DNA of 53,170 nucleotides from Rhodoferax sp. OV413. Its GTDB lineage: Bacteria; Pseudomonadota; Gammaproteobacteria; Burkholderiales; Burkholderiaceae_C. A model generated the notes under the pieces. The model saw nothing but the letters and a program-made list of their open reading frames with translations, had not been told where the DNA came from and did no database searches. Numbering within the stretch: position 1 is the first letter of the stretch; each line of letters opens with the position of its first letter. Shown here piece after piece: positions 42,505 through 51,690 of the stretch. The DNA lies in the NCBI GenBank assembly GCA_945861785.1, contig CAMAWD010000039.1:1-53170 (forward strand), given 5' to 3'. Made by a program: the position numbers and the translations under genes.

Positions 42505-43299
42505 TTACTGGCCGGTGAAGGCCGGTGGGCGTTTCTCCAGGAATGCCGTGACACCTTCGATGTAGTCGTGCGTGCGGCCCATTGCCGATTGCGTCTGGCG
42601 TTCAGCCTCGAGCTGCTGCTCCAGCGTGCGGTGCCCGGCATCACGCAGAACCGCGCGTGTGGCCACCAGCGCCTGGGTCGGCATGGCCGCCAGCCGCTGC
42701 GCGAGCGCCAGCGTGCCGGCAAGGCAGTCGTCGGCCACGTCCCAGATCATCCCCCAGTCTTTCGCCTGCGCGGCCGAGAGCTTGTCGCCGCTAAGGGCCA
42801 GCCCCATGGCCCGCGCCAGCCCGAGCCGTTGCGCGAGGAACCAGGTGCCGCCGGCATCGGGAATGAGCCCGATCTTGCTGAAGGCCTGGATGAAACTTGC
42901 CGTTGGCGCGGCGATGGCGATGTCGCAGGTCATCGCCAGTGACGCCCCGGCGCCAGCGGCCACGCCGTTGACCGCAGCCAGGCTTGGCATGCGCAGGCTC
43001 TGCAGGCGGCGTACCGTCGGGTTGAAGGTCTGTTCGATGACCGGCCCCGGGTCGGCGCGCGCGACCATGTCCGGCCCCGGGCGCAGGTCGAAGTCGGACA
43101 AGTCCGCCCCGGCGCAGAACCCGCGGCCAGCGCCGGTGATCACCAGCGCCCGGATGGCCGGGTTGGTTTCGGCGCGGTCGAGCGCAGCCCACAGATCATG
43201 GTGCATCTGGCGGTTGAAGCTGTTCAGGGCCTGTGGCCGGTTGAGTGTGGCAATTGCCACCGCCCCTTGTTCGGTGTACAGCACGGTCGGTTCTGTCAT
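42505..43299 (-). CDS. paaG: Enoyl-CoA hydratase/isomerase, PaaG-like
   Basis: This 264-aa crotonase has the CoA-binding GRGFCAGADLSDFD and oxyanion-hole VNGVAAGAGASLAM. The catalytic position has Asp in LIPDAGGTWFL rather than the hydratase Glu, matching PaaG (ring 1,2-epoxyphenylacetyl-CoA isomerase). No other paa genes are in view, so the pathway is inference. It is divergent from the next hydratase gene. Confidence 0.8.
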   Translation of the reverse strand: MTEPTVLYTEQGAVAIATLNRPQALNSFNRQMHHDLWAALDRAETNPAIRALVITGAGRGFCAGADLSDFDLRPGPDMVARADPGPVIEQTFNPTVRRLQSLRMPSLAAVNGVAAGAGASLAMTCDIAIAAPTASFIQAFSKIGLIPDAGGTWFLAQRLGLARAMGLALSGDKLSAAQAKDWGMIWDVADDCLAGTLALAQRLAAMPTQALVATRAVLRDAGHRTLEQQLEAERQTQSAMGRTHDYIEGVTAFLEKRPPAFTGQ

Positions 43300-43414
43300 G
43301 GTCGGCGCCTTGTGGTGGAAGGTGGAAGGTGGAATTTACCACTGGTCCCACGCGGCGGTGGTGCATGAATTACCTTAGCATCGAAGGCCAAACCTGCAAA
43401 ACCTGGAGTCTTCT

Positions 43415-44194
43415 ATGAATTTCGAATTGATCAATGTGCGGACCGAGGCCGGCCGGGTCGGCATCGTCACGCTGAACCGCCCCAAGCAACTCAATGCCCT
43501 GAACGACCAGTTGATGGACGAACTCGGCGCCGCGCTCAAGGCTTTCGATGCCGACCCGGCCATCGGCTGCGCCATCATCACCGGCAGCGAGAAGGCGTTT
43601 GCAGCCGGCGCAGACATCGGCGCCATGGCCAGCTACAGCTTTGCCGACGTGTACAAGGGCGACTACATCACCCGCAACTGGGAGCAAATTCGCTCCATCC
43701 GCAAGCCGGTGATCGCTGCGGTCAGCGGTTTTGCGCTGGGTGGCGGTTGCGAGCTGGCCATGATGTGCGACTTCATCATCGCCGCCGACAACGCGCGTTT
43801 TGGCCAGCCCGAGATCAAGCTCGGCATCATCCCGGGCGCCGGCGGCACGCAGCGGTTGCCGCGTGCAGTGGGCAAGGCCAAGGCGATGGACCTGGTGCTG
43901 ACCGGCCGCATGATGGACGCCTCGGAGGCCGAACGCGCCGGCCTGGTGAGCCGTGTGGTCGCGCTGGACAAGTTGATGGACGAAGCGCTGGGCGCCGCCC
44001 TGATGATTTGCGACTATTCCCAGATGGCGGTGATGGCGGCCAAGGAGTCGATCAACCGCGCCTTCGAGGGCAGCCTCAACGACGGCATCGTGTTCGAGCG
44101 CCGCTTGTTCCACGCGCTTTTCGCAACCGCCGACCAGAAGGAAGGCATGGACGCCTTCGTGAACAAGCGCAAGGCGGTGTTCCAGAACAAGTAG
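43415..44194 (+). CDS. Enoyl-CoA hydratase
   Basis: This 259-aa crotonase has the CoA site [12 protein letters not shown] and oxyanion hole [13 protein letters not shown]. Two catalytic-Glu regions are visible: [10 protein letters not shown] and [20 protein letters not shown]. The pattern is that of a true 2-enoyl-CoA hydratase (PaaF/FadB1 type) in fatty-acid or phenylacetate degradation. It is followed 37 bp downstream by tRNA-Met. Confidence 0.93.
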   Translation: MNFELINVRTEAGRVGIVTLNRPKQLNALNDQLMDELGAALKAFDADPAIGCAIITGSEKAFAAGADIGAMASYSFADVYKGDYITRNWEQIRSIRKPVIAAVSGFALGGGCELAMMCDFIIAADNARFGQPEIKLGIIPGAGGTQRLPRAVGKAKAMDLVLTGRMMDASEAERAGLVSRVVALDKLMDEALGAALMICDYSQMAVMAAKESINRAFEGSLNDGIVFERRLFHALFATADQKEGMDAFVNKRKAVFQNK

Positions 44195-44231
44195 GGGCCG
44201 CTTCCCTGGCTATAATGCGGGGCTTCGGAAA

Positions 44232-44308
44232 GGCGCTTTAGCTCAGTCGGTTAGAGCGATGGAATCATAATCCACAGGTCCGCGGTTCGAATCCGTGAAG
44301 CGCCACCA
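44232..44308 (+). tRNA. tRNA-Met (anticodon CAT), elongator type
   Basis: This 77-nt cloverleaf has the acceptor stem GGCGCTT/AAGCGCC, a D-arm GCTC/GAGC, anticodon loop ATCATAA, T-arm CGCGG-TTCGAAT-CCGTG and an encoded CCA. tRNA-Ile2 (lysidine) has the same anticodon, but the acceptor and anticodon stems fit elongator Met better. Its 3' end serves as integration site for the island that follows. Confidence 0.93.
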
Positions 44309-44586
44309 AATCTAGTTCCAAGTAGATCCTGGAACGACCAAAGCCCCAAGTAAATCAACGACTTGGGGCTTTTTTCATTTCCGCATAGGACCGGGTAAGT
44401 CCACACACATCCGGCTCTTGACCGGGTGACATACCGGGCAACTGCACCCATTCGGCCCTATGTGGCAGAAAGTTACCCGGTCATGGCGGCAACTGACATC
44501 CTCGCAGACAAGACCATTCGCGCAACCCTCAAAGCGGCGGTTGAGGCAGGCAAACCGCGCAAGATCAGCGACGGCGGGGGGTTGGT
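44295..44586 (+). repeat. Direct repeat DR-1: tRNA 3' end, terminator and integrase start
   Basis: This 292-bp block is repeated at 51686-51977 with about five mismatches and a constant offset of 7,391 bp. It begins with GTGAAGCGCCACCA (the tRNA T-arm/acceptor end, the presumed attachment core). It includes the shared terminator and ends 104 bp into the integrase coding sequence, after GGGGGTTGGT. Confidence 0.92.
44341..44375 (+). terminator. Intrinsic terminator after tRNA-Met
   Basis: AAGCCCCAAG (44341-44350) pairs with CTTGGGGCTT (44362-44371) and is followed by more Ts. The same hairpin occurs at 51732-51766 in the second repeat. It would end transcription of the tRNA before the island. 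Confidence 0.85.
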
Positions 44587-45552
44587 GCTGGACGCCCGTC
44601 CTACCGGTGCCGGGTGGTGGCGTTTGCGGTATTGGCGCGACGGCAAGGAAGGCTTGTTGAGCCTTGGGACGTACCCAGAGGTGTCGCTCAAGGATGCCCG
44701 CCGGCGCCGCGACGATATCCGCAAGCTCGTGGCCGCAGGCAAGGACCCCAGTGAGCACAGGAAGGCCGAAAAGGCGGAACGAGCGCGCGCGAGGGAATCC
44801 AAGGCGCTGGCTGATGCCGGCCTGCCCGGGCCCGGCACATTCGAGCATGTTGCCCGAATGTGGGTGTCCACGGTGCATGAGTCCAAGGTGACCCCGGCGC
44901 ACGCGCGACGCACGCTCGCGCGGCTGGAGACACATGTTTTTCCTTGGCTGGGCCGCCGACCGATTGCCGATATCGAGGCACCCGATCTGCTGGCCTGTCT
45001 GCGCCGCATCACGGCGCGTGGTGTCGTGGAAACAGCGCACCGGGTCAAGGACGCCTGCGGTCAGGTATTCCGCTTCGGCATCGGCGAAGGTGCCTGCCGG
45101 CGCAAGCCGGCGAACTGATGAAGCGCAAGAGAGCCGACAAGGGCAACGGCATCCCGCACCTTGTGCCGCTGGCGCCTCAAGCACTGGCGATCCTGGAAGA
45201 ACTGCGATCCCTTACCGGGCATGGTCGCTACGTGTTCCCGTCGGAACGCGGCGGCGCACGCTGCATGAGCGAAAACACGGTACGCGCCGCTCTGCGTGCG
45301 CTGGGTTACAGCAATGACGAGATGACGGCGCATGGGTCCCGCGCCATGGCCCGCACGATGGCGGCAGAGCGGTTGAATGTGCAGCCCGAGGTGATCGAGG
45401 CGCAGTTGGCCCACACGGTGCCCGATGCGCTGGGCCGAGCCTACAACCGTACCCAGTACCTGGACCAGCGGCGTGCCTTGATGATCGCTTGGGCGGACTA
45501 CATGGACCGCATTCGTGATGGGGCGAAAGTGCTGCCGTTCAAGAGCGCTTGA
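44483..45552 (+). pseudogene. P4-type tyrosine integrase with internal deletion
   Basis: The N-terminal arm-binding domain (TIRATLKAAVEAGKPRKISD, then WWRLRYWRDGKEGLLSLGTY) and core-binding domain are intact to ACRRKPAN, where the frame stops at 45118. A second frame (from about 45118) resumes with the catalytic half: PHLVPLAPQALAILEEL, YVFPSERGGARCMSENTVRA, HGSRAMART and QLAH, with Tyr in AYNRTQYL. About 70 residues, including the first catalytic Arg (the 'RPGELRRAEW' region), are missing between them. The island can no longer move by its own integrase. Confidence 0.88.
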
Positions 45553-45623
45553 TCGGCTTGGCGCCGAGGACTGGGGACAATGCAGCCCCGGTGTGGGATC
45601 CGCTCGTGCAAGTTCGTGCGACT

Positions 45624-45711
45624 TGTCCCCATTTGTCCCCACATGTCCCCAGGCGGTGAACGCCGAAAAGCTCAATGTTGGCGCGGTGTCCCCATTGTCC
45701 CCAGTGTCCCC
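45624..45711 (+). repeat. Six TGTCCCC boxes in two phased clusters
   Basis: TGTCCCC starts at 45624, 45634 and 45644 (10-bp steps) and at 45687, 45696 and 45705 (9-bp steps). It could be binding sites near the integrase end, or the DNA trace of a Gly-Asp-rich coding repeat on the other strand. Confidence 0.6.
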
Positions 45712-46318
45712 ATCGAAAATGCGCAGGTTTCGACGGCACCCTCGACGTGCTTGGGCTTGAGGCTTGCTGGCCGGTAGCCGAGTTCCTGAAGTTGGCCTGC
45801 GCCACCAGGTCGAGCACGCATTCGCGATCGCGTTGGGTCGCGCAGATGCCGTCGCGTTGCGCCGGCACAGCTGCTTCAGCTCAAATATCAGGTCTGGCAT
45901 TCGTCGTCTTTCTGTTTCTCATCCTCCTGTCTGCAAGTTGCCCCGGGGTATCGGTACGTTGTCGCTGGTGTGTTGATGTCAGATAAGTGTTTCTGTCCGT
46001 ACCGAACGCCTGGGCGTTGCGGAAACTACAAGGGACACGGGACACCACTCCCGTTTTGTGCCGAGGTCATCTCTTTGGCCGCCGCGGCACGCGGCATTGG
46101 CACCGATGGCGATTGCTGCAGCAAGTCGGTTCATCGGGTTGAGCCCTTGTCCCAGGGCTCGGGGTGCGCTAGATGGCGCTTCGGCTGACATGGCCTGCGA
46201 TTGGCGGGCCTGGGCAGATCGCGTTGCACGGTCTGCGGTTTTGACGCGCGGTGAGCCCGTCACTTGGGGCCATCACTTGCGCCAGCCACCGTAAGTCCTT
46301 GTCGGCTGGGGCATTTCG

Positions 46319-46359
46319 CGCGTCGTCACTACTGGCTGGCGCCGCGTAGTGACGACGCG
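46319..46359. repeat. Perfect 14-bp inverted repeat
   Basis: CGCGTCGTCACTAC (46319-46332) and GTAGTGACGACGCG (46346-46359) are exact complements around a 13-base loop. No T-run follows, so it is not a standard terminator. It lies about 670 bp before an IS91 fragment. Confidence 0.8.
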
Positions 46360-47026
46360 GTTGGCGCAGGGTTGGGCTTGGAGCAGGGCGCTGCGTGGTT
46401 GCAGCAGCTTGACATCGGTTGTCGCCGCTTCGGTCCGGAAGGCCGGATCGATGGCGCAGTTGGCCCTCGGGACCGGCTGTGATGCCGGCTGGGGCAGGGT
46501 GGGCGCATGTCGTGCCCGATGGTTGACAAGTATCTCCAGCCTTTCGGCTGCCAGGTTTCAGGAGATGTGGCCGGTGCGGGCGCCCGCGTGAGCGGGCATG
46601 GGCGATGCGGTGACGGGCATCAGCCGGGCTGACTCAGCCAGTGGGGAGTTGAACTGGGCCGATGCTGCGCCAAGTTCCTGTGGATTGCAACAGCAGTGGA
46701 GTCGAGGTGTTTTCCTGATTCCCGATTGGCACAGCGATTGCGGCGGGGATGTCAGCACTGCTGACAGCGAGTTCCGCCGTTGTCGAGCCAGGCGGCTTAC
46801 CCACCGCCGCGCGAGTCTTGCGTGAGTGGCGCCGATCGCGCGGCCGTGGAAAGCGCCGTCCCGGATCGATGGATAGATCGTGCCGGGGACGCCATCGCGC
46901 AGTGGCTGCTACCGCATGGCCGGCGGCGGCGCTCCCGGGCAAGGTGCTGCACCACCCCAGATTCCCCATGCCCAGCGCGTGCAAACCAACGCTCACCACA
47001 CCGGGAGGGCGCATTGCGATGGCGCC

Positions 47027-47255
47027 CCGGTCCACTACGCGCGCCACCGGCCCGAGCAGACCACGCTGTACCGGCTGGTGCAGCAGCATGCCGCGACATT
47101 CATCGCCCAGGCCGAAGACGCTGCCGGCGCCGATCTGCCGCAGTTTGTCAAAGACGAGTTCGACGCCTTCCTGGAATGCGGCATCCTGGCGCATGGCTTC
47201 CTGCGGCTGCGCTGCGGCGACTGCGGCCACGACAAGTTGCTGGCCTTCAGCCCCA
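47027..47255 (+). pseudogene. IS91-family transposase, N-terminal fragment A
   Basis: The frame reads VHYARHRPEQTTLYRLVQQH and FLECGILAHGFLRLRCGDCG, then HDKLLAFS, the start of the IS91 zinc-binding N-terminal domain. It closely parallels 50702-50930. It is cut exactly before the CxxC-rich CKRRGFCPSC segment and continues into unrelated sequence. Confidence 0.8.
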
Positions 47256-47446
47256 TGCTGCAATTCGAGCTATTGCAAGATATTGAGGAATCACTGCGCA
47301 TCGATGACATGGCGGGCATCCGGGCGCGAATCGACGACATAAGCGAACTCCAGGAATGGCTGGATTTGGACAAATTTGACCGGCTCGCGGTCAATCACCA
47401 ACTCAAACAGTTTTCAGCAAACGACCCGGCGTGGCAGCTGGGGTAG
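47256..47446 (+). pseudogene. Unidentified ORF tail before ISKra4
   Basis: In frame with the IS91 fragment the text becomes LQDIEESLRIDDMAGIRAR, IDDISELQEWLDLDKFDRL, AVNHQLKQF and then stop. It is protein-like, acidic and helical. It may be a 5' accessory sequence carried with the ISKra4 element, or the tail of an invaded gene. I do not recognise the family. Confidence 0.4.
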
Positions 47447-47459
47447 CAAGGAGACGGTG

Positions 47460-48022
47460 ATGAAGGTACGCATACAAATGGTCTTTGAAGCCGAAGACGG
47501 CAAGCCCGAGGTCATTGAGGAAGTCGGCCAACTGCAACGTGGCCCCTTGCGGCCTTCGGAATTGGGCCTTTCCTTGGCTGAAGCCAAGAGCCTGTTGCAT
47601 GGCATGCAGCAATCAATGGTCGCTGAGCAGGTCGAACATTATCTCGGTCAATTCAAAGCCTGTGAGCACTGTAGCGCGCAGCGGACAAAGAAGGGACAAC
47701 ACACCATCGTCTTTCGGACACTCTTTGGCAAGCTCCATATCAACAGCCCTCGCCTGTATGACTGTGCCGGTCAAAACCACGGTAGGCGCAGTTCCAGTCC
47801 ATTGAGCGAATTGCTCGCATCACACTGCGCGCCGGTACTAAGTTGCCTGCAGACCAAATTTGCCTCGCTTATGTCCTACGGGCTCAGTGTTGACCTACTG
47901 TCCGAAGTCCTGCCACTGGCAAATGAAATCAATCCGAGATCCATGCGCCGTCAACTGCAAGGCGTGGCGCAACGGATTGGGAGTGAATTGGGTGAGGAAA
48001 GGACCCAATTCATCGAGGGTTG
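47460..48022 (+). pseudogene. ISKra4-family transposase, N-terminal part
   Basis: The start ATG at 47460 has AAGGAG upstream. The protein shows the ISKra4 beginning: VEHYLGQFKACEHCSAQRTK, TIVFRTLFGKLHINSPRLYD, KFASLMSYGLSVDLLSEVLP and ELGEERTQFIEGC. The catalytic DDE region is missing. The frame runs into the flavoprotein tail at about 48022. The element is dead. Confidence 0.82.
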
Positions 48023-48403
48023 CTGTGGCAAGACGTGGGCATCCTGCGCGACGCGCCGGGTCTGCAGCGCGCATTCGGTACGCTCGATGCACTGGACGCA
48101 AGGCTGTCGCGTACCGGTGTGGCCGACGGCGACCGCAGCTTCAACCTGAGCTGGCACGACGGGCTGAACCTGCGCAGCCTGATCGCGGTGAGCCGTGTCA
48201 TCGCCACGTCGGCGCTGGCACGCGAGGATTCGCGCGGCGCGCATTTTCGTGAGGATCACCCGGACACCGGCGTTTTGTCCGGGTCGACGTTCATTGTCAT
48301 CACGCAGCAAGACGGTGCGCTGCAGATCAGCCGCGAGCCGGTGCGTTTCACCCGCGTGGCACCAGGCGAGACGATCCTCGTGGACGAGCACCGGAGCGCA
48401 TGA
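48020..48403 (+). pseudogene. Fumarate reductase/succinate dehydrogenase-type flavoprotein, C-terminal fragment
   Basis: From about 48020 the frame reads LWQDVGILRDAPGLQRAFGT, FNLSWHDGLNLRSLIAVSRV and REDSRGAHFREDHPDTG. This is the C-terminal capping helix bundle of SdhA/FrdA/NadB-type flavoproteins. The catalytic and FAD-binding domains (about 450 residues) are missing, replaced by the ISKra4 fragment. The natural stop is at 48403, and the transporter gene follows after 34 bp. Confidence 0.78.
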
Positions 48404-48437
48404 TCGAGGCATTGCCGGCCTGCGTGATGCAGCGCGC

Positions 48438-49187
48438 ATGACGGAGCTGCCCTGGCTCACGCTGGTCGCTGCGGCGTGTATCGTGGCGTTGGCCTATGTC
48501 GTCTATGGGCTCACTGGATTTGGCGCCTCCATCGTGGCGATTCCATTTCTGGCCCACTTCTTCCCGCTGCAGTTTGCAGTTCCGTTGATGCTGGTGTTCG
48601 ACCTCGGTGCCGGCCTGCTGCTGGGCCTGCGCCACCACCGGATCGTCGAGCGGCGCGAGTTGCTGCGTCTGGCACCCTGGCTGTTGCTGGGCATGGCTGG
48701 CGGGGTGACCCTGCTGGTGCATGCCGGTGAGCGCTGGTTGTTGTTGCTGCTGGGAAGTTTCGTGCTGCTCTATGCCAGCTGGAGCCTTGTCAGCCAGGCC
48801 CGGCTGCGACCGGTATCGACCTGGTGGGCGCTGCCTGCCGGCCTGATCGGAGGCGCGTTCACCGCCCTGTTCGGAACCGGAGGACCGATCTACAGCATCT
48901 ATCTGGCGCGCCGATTGGCCGACAAGAATGTCCTGCGCGCCAGCATCGGGGTGCTGATCTTGTGCACGGCACTGGTGCGACTGGTGCTTTTCACCGGCAG
49001 CGGCTTTTACCGCCAGCCTGGGTTGTTGCCATTGGCCGGTGTGCTGTTGCCTGCCGCTTACCTTGGGTTTGTGATTGGCAGCCGCCTGCATGCCCGGTTG
49101 CCAACGCAACACGCGGTGCGGGCTGTGTGGCTGCTGCTGATACTGGGCAGCATCAGTTTGCTGGTTCGGGCCTATTCGCTTGGTTGA
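48438..49187 (+). CDS. TauE/SafE-family sulfite/organosulfonate exporter-like permease
   Basis: The product is 249 aa from the ATG at 48438 with about eight membrane helices. The family's repeated signatures are LTGFGASIVAIPFLAHFFPL in the first half and IGGAFTALFGTGGPIYSIYL in the second. These proteins export or import small sulfur or carboxylate anions. Its place right after the flavoprotein tail suggests the two once formed an operon for one anionic substrate (inference). It looks intact. Confidence 0.85.
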   Translation: MTELPWLTLVAAACIVALAYVVYGLTGFGASIVAIPFLAHFFPLQFAVPLMLVFDLGAGLLLGLRHHRIVERRELLRLAPWLLLGMAGGVTLLVHAGERWLLLLLGSFVLLYASWSLVSQARLRPVSTWWALPAGLIGGAFTALFGTGGPIYSIYLARRLADKNVLRASIGVLILCTALVRLVLFTGSGFYRQPGLLPLAGVLLPAAYLGFVIGSRLHARLPTQHAVRAVWLLLILGSISLLVRAYSLG

Positions 49188-49339
49188 CACCGACACCGAG
49201 CAGCTCGGTCGTTCCAAGCGGTCTGTACCGGTAAACCCACGGTCGGCAAGTTGGACCGGGCCATGACGTCGTTCCACGAAGGGCAATGGCCCGGCGCAGT
49301 CCTGCTGTGTCGGCAAAGCCCCGGCGCATAATTCATCCC

Positions 49340-49828
49340 ATGAAACCCCGCGTCTACGTCGAAACGTCAGTCATCAGCTACCTCACCAATCGTCCCGCTT
49401 TGGACGTGATCACGGCTGGTCATCAAGCTACCACCTTGAAGTGGTGGGACGAGCAACGCGCCAACTACGATGTCGTTGTCTCGCAGTTCGTTTTGGATGA
49501 GATTAGCGCAGGCGATTCGAAGGCCGCAGCGAAGCGGTTGGAGTCAGTGGTGGGCATTCCATTGCTGGATACTGCACCTTTAGAAATTGCAATGCTTGCT
49601 CAGGCACTGATTGACCGTCGTGCGTTGCCGCAGAAGGCATTCCTTGATGCTTCACACATTGCAGTGTGCGCCGTCTTGGGTGTGGACGTATTGCTAACTT
49701 GGAACTTTAAGCACATTGCAAACGGCGCGATGATGCGCCATATCGAACGGGTGTGCGTTGAAAATGGTTTCGATTGCCCGCAGCTTTTAACGCCTCTTCA
49801 ACTTTTAGGAGACGACCATGTGGACTGA
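49340..49828 (+). CDS. PIN-domain toxin (VapC-like)
   Basis: The product is 162 aa from the ATG at 49340. The PIN fold starts VYVETSVISYL with Glu8 at the first acidic position. Later acids are in FVLDEISAGD and KAFLDASHIAVC, and TWNFKHIAN closes the site. The toxin gene comes first and overlaps the antitoxin by 11 bp, an order common for this subgroup. It is likely functional. Confidence 0.82.
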   Translation: MKPRVYVETSVISYLTNRPALDVITAGHQATTLKWWDEQRANYDVVVSQFVLDEISAGDSKAAAKRLESVVGIPLLDTAPLEIAMLAQALIDRRALPQKAFLDASHIAVCAVLGVDVLLTWNFKHIANGAMMRHIERVCVENGFDCPQLLTPLQLLGDDHVD

Positions 49829-50009
49829 CCCTGTCGTGGATGAAATTCACAAAATTCGCGAAAAAATGCTCGCAGAGGTTGGCGGTGACACCGCGAAGCT
49901 GATGGCTAAGATTCGCGAAAATCAAGCGACCGGCGGACGCGTGATCGTTGGAGAGGTTCGTCGTCGCGCCGTTGTTGCGACCGCTATGGAATCGACTGGC
50001 CACAATTAG
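49818..50009 (+). CDS. Small antitoxin partner of PIN toxin
   Basis: This 63-aa protein (MWTDPVVDEIHKIREKMLAE, then VGGDTAKLMAKIREN) is of a type regularly found behind toxin-first PIN genes. Its basic, helical start suggests binding to the toxin. The last 15 residues look normal, so it seems complete. A ribosome site is not obvious, and coupling to the overlapping toxin gene probably secures translation. Confidence 0.72.
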   Translation: MWTDPVVDEIHKIREKMLAEVGGDTAKLMAKIRENQATGGRVIVGEVRRRAVVATAMESTGHN

Positions 50010-50038
50010 GAGCCGGACTTCGGTTTAGCGTCCTCGCT

Positions 50039-50140
50039 ATGAAAACCGATTCTGAAATTCGCGCCGAAGGCATGGCGGCATTGGTGGCGGCACTTGGCGC
50101 GGATGCAGCGGAGCGCTTCGTCGCATCGCTTTCCCGATAG
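50039..50140 (+). pseudogene. Truncated small antitoxin-like ORF
   Basis: The ATG at 50039 opens MKTDSEIRAEGMAALVAALG, then ADAAERFVASLSR-stop, 33 aa. Homologues as I remember them continue 'REPFDYT-W' for about 25 more residues. A break after SLSR has removed the second half. Confidence 0.5.
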
Positions 50141-50241
50141 CGGTTTGATGGAAATCAAAGGGGGCAGCGTCGACTTCCTCTCCACCGCTTACGTTTACAA
50201 AACTGCCCATGCCGCACCGGCCCGCCGCATCAAACTAGGGT

Positions 50242-50470
50242 GCAGCACACCTAGCTTCGGTGTTTGCCCATGCGGCGCGGCGGCTGGCACCTTGAACCAC
50301 TCCTCGTTGTAGGGCAGTCATGATGGCCTCCTTCAAATCGTCTTTGCGTCAATCTGGTCGTACTGCGCGTGGGTGCCGATGAACCGGGTGTAAATCGTGG
50401 CGTAGTCGTGGTTGATCCCGACCACGAGCCTGTATTTGTTGCCGCCCAAGTTGAACAGTGGCACACCTTC
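50242..50470 (-). pseudogene. higBA remnant (HigB C-terminus and HigA N-terminus)
   Basis: On the minus strand VPLFNLGGNKYRLVVGIN, then YTRFIGTHAQYDQIDAKTI-stop (to 50333), is the C-terminal half of a HigB mRNA interferase. Directly after it, in a shifted frame, comes NEEWFKVPAAAPHGQTP, the usual start of the partner HigA. Both are truncated: HigB lacks its N-terminal half and HigA stops after about 30 residues near 50242. Confidence 0.68.
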
Positions 50471-50701
50471 CCATGACATGCGGCGAAGGCGCGGTACCGA
50501 GCGCGGCCAGGCTGATGTTCGCGCCGCACAACACTGTGACAACACTGGCGCCGACGCACGCAGCCTTCCGTGCCTCATACCGATGGGCGATGACGGTAGG
50601 CACGAAGAAGTGAGACCGTGCACACCCGTCCCTGCGCCATGTCCTTACCGTGCACACCACCCCTTGGCCGAGTCAGCCAGAGTGCCGCGCGCCCGCTGCG
50701 G

Positions 50702-51690
50702 GCTCGGTGCACTACGAGCGCCACCGGCCCGAGCAGACCACGCTGTACCGCCTGGTGCAGCAGCATGCCGCGACGTTCTTCGCTCAGGCCGAAGAGACCA
50801 CCGGTGCCGACCTGCCGCGGTTCATCAAGGACGAGTTCGACGCCTTCCTGGAATGCGGCATCCTGGCGCACGGCTTCCTGCGGCTGCGCTGCGGCGACTG
50901 CGGCCACGACAAGCTGCTGGCCTTCAGCTGCAAACGGCGCGGGTTCTGCCCCTCATGTGGTGCCCGGCGCATGTCGCAGACCGCCGCCCACCTGGTGGAT
51001 CACGTCATCGGCGCATGTGCCAGTGCGCCAGTGGGTGCTCTCGCTGCAGATCCCGCTGCGTTTGCTGCTGGCCGCGCAGCCCGAGCTGGTCACGCCGGTG
51101 CTGCAGGTGGTGCAGCGCGTGGTCACGCGCCATCTGCTGGATGGCGTTGGACTCAAAGGCGAAGAGGGCCAGGGCGGCGCCGTCACGCTGATCCAACGTT
51201 TTGGCTCTGCCGCCAACCTCAACATACATCTGCATTGCCTGGTGCTGGACGGGGTGTACCGGTGCGGTGCCGATGGTGTGCCGGTGTTCGTCCAAGCCGG
51301 TGCGCCCACAGACGACGAACTGCACGCGCTGCTGCAGACGTTCGTCACCCGGCTGATGAAGATACTCACGCGCCGGGGCGTGCTGGTCGAGGAGATGGGG
51401 CAGACCTGGCTGGCCGAGCCGGACGCCGACGGGGACGAAGCGCACACCCTGCGGCCACTGCAGGTGGCAGCCATCACTTACCGCATCGCCTTCGGGCCGC
51501 GCGCCGGGCACAAGGTATTGACGCTGCGCGGCGCGATGGCGCGGGAGGGCATGGCGCGCGAGCTTCTGTGTTCCGACATCGACGGATTCAGCCTGCACGC
51601 GGCCGTGTGGGTCGAAGCACACGAGCGCAAGCGGCTGGAGCGGCTGTGCCGTTACATCACCCGGCCGGCGCTGGCAGACGAGAGAGTGAA
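50702..51690 (+). pseudogene. IS91-family transposase, fragment B (frameshifted)
   Basis: The N-terminal domain VHYERHRPEQTTLYRLVQQH continues through the zinc motif CKRRGFCPSCGARR to HLVDHVIG. A 1-bp indel near 51010 then shifts frame, and the text resumes with HVPVRQWVLSLQIPLRLLLA, the HUH motif region LNIHLHCLVLDGVY, and ALADERVK. The catalytic Tyr region lies downstream of this point in the family. The gene is cut at GTGAAGCGC by direct repeat DR-2. Confidence 0.85.

Larger units (their letters stand above)
45553..47020. other. Integrase-to-IS91 region without an intact gene
   Basis: These 1.47 kb of GC-rich sequence contain only frames with no recognisable family. A minus-strand frame near 45590-45720 reads GDTGDNGDTAPTLS and VGTNGDKSHELA, a Gly-Asp repeat style I associate with primase or replication proteins of islands and phages, so a remnant is possible. 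Two structured elements are annotated separately. Confidence 0.4.

Noticed and set aside
44232-44308. tRNA-Ile2 (lysidine type) for the CAT tRNA
   Set aside because: The anticodon alone allows it, but the acceptor stem and overall sequence fit elongator tRNA-Met better. Kept as a small residual possibility.
49188-49339. Gene or RNA in the gap before the PIN toxin
   Set aside because: These 152 bp show no open frame with family similarity. They may hold decayed insertion-sequence bits, but nothing I can support.
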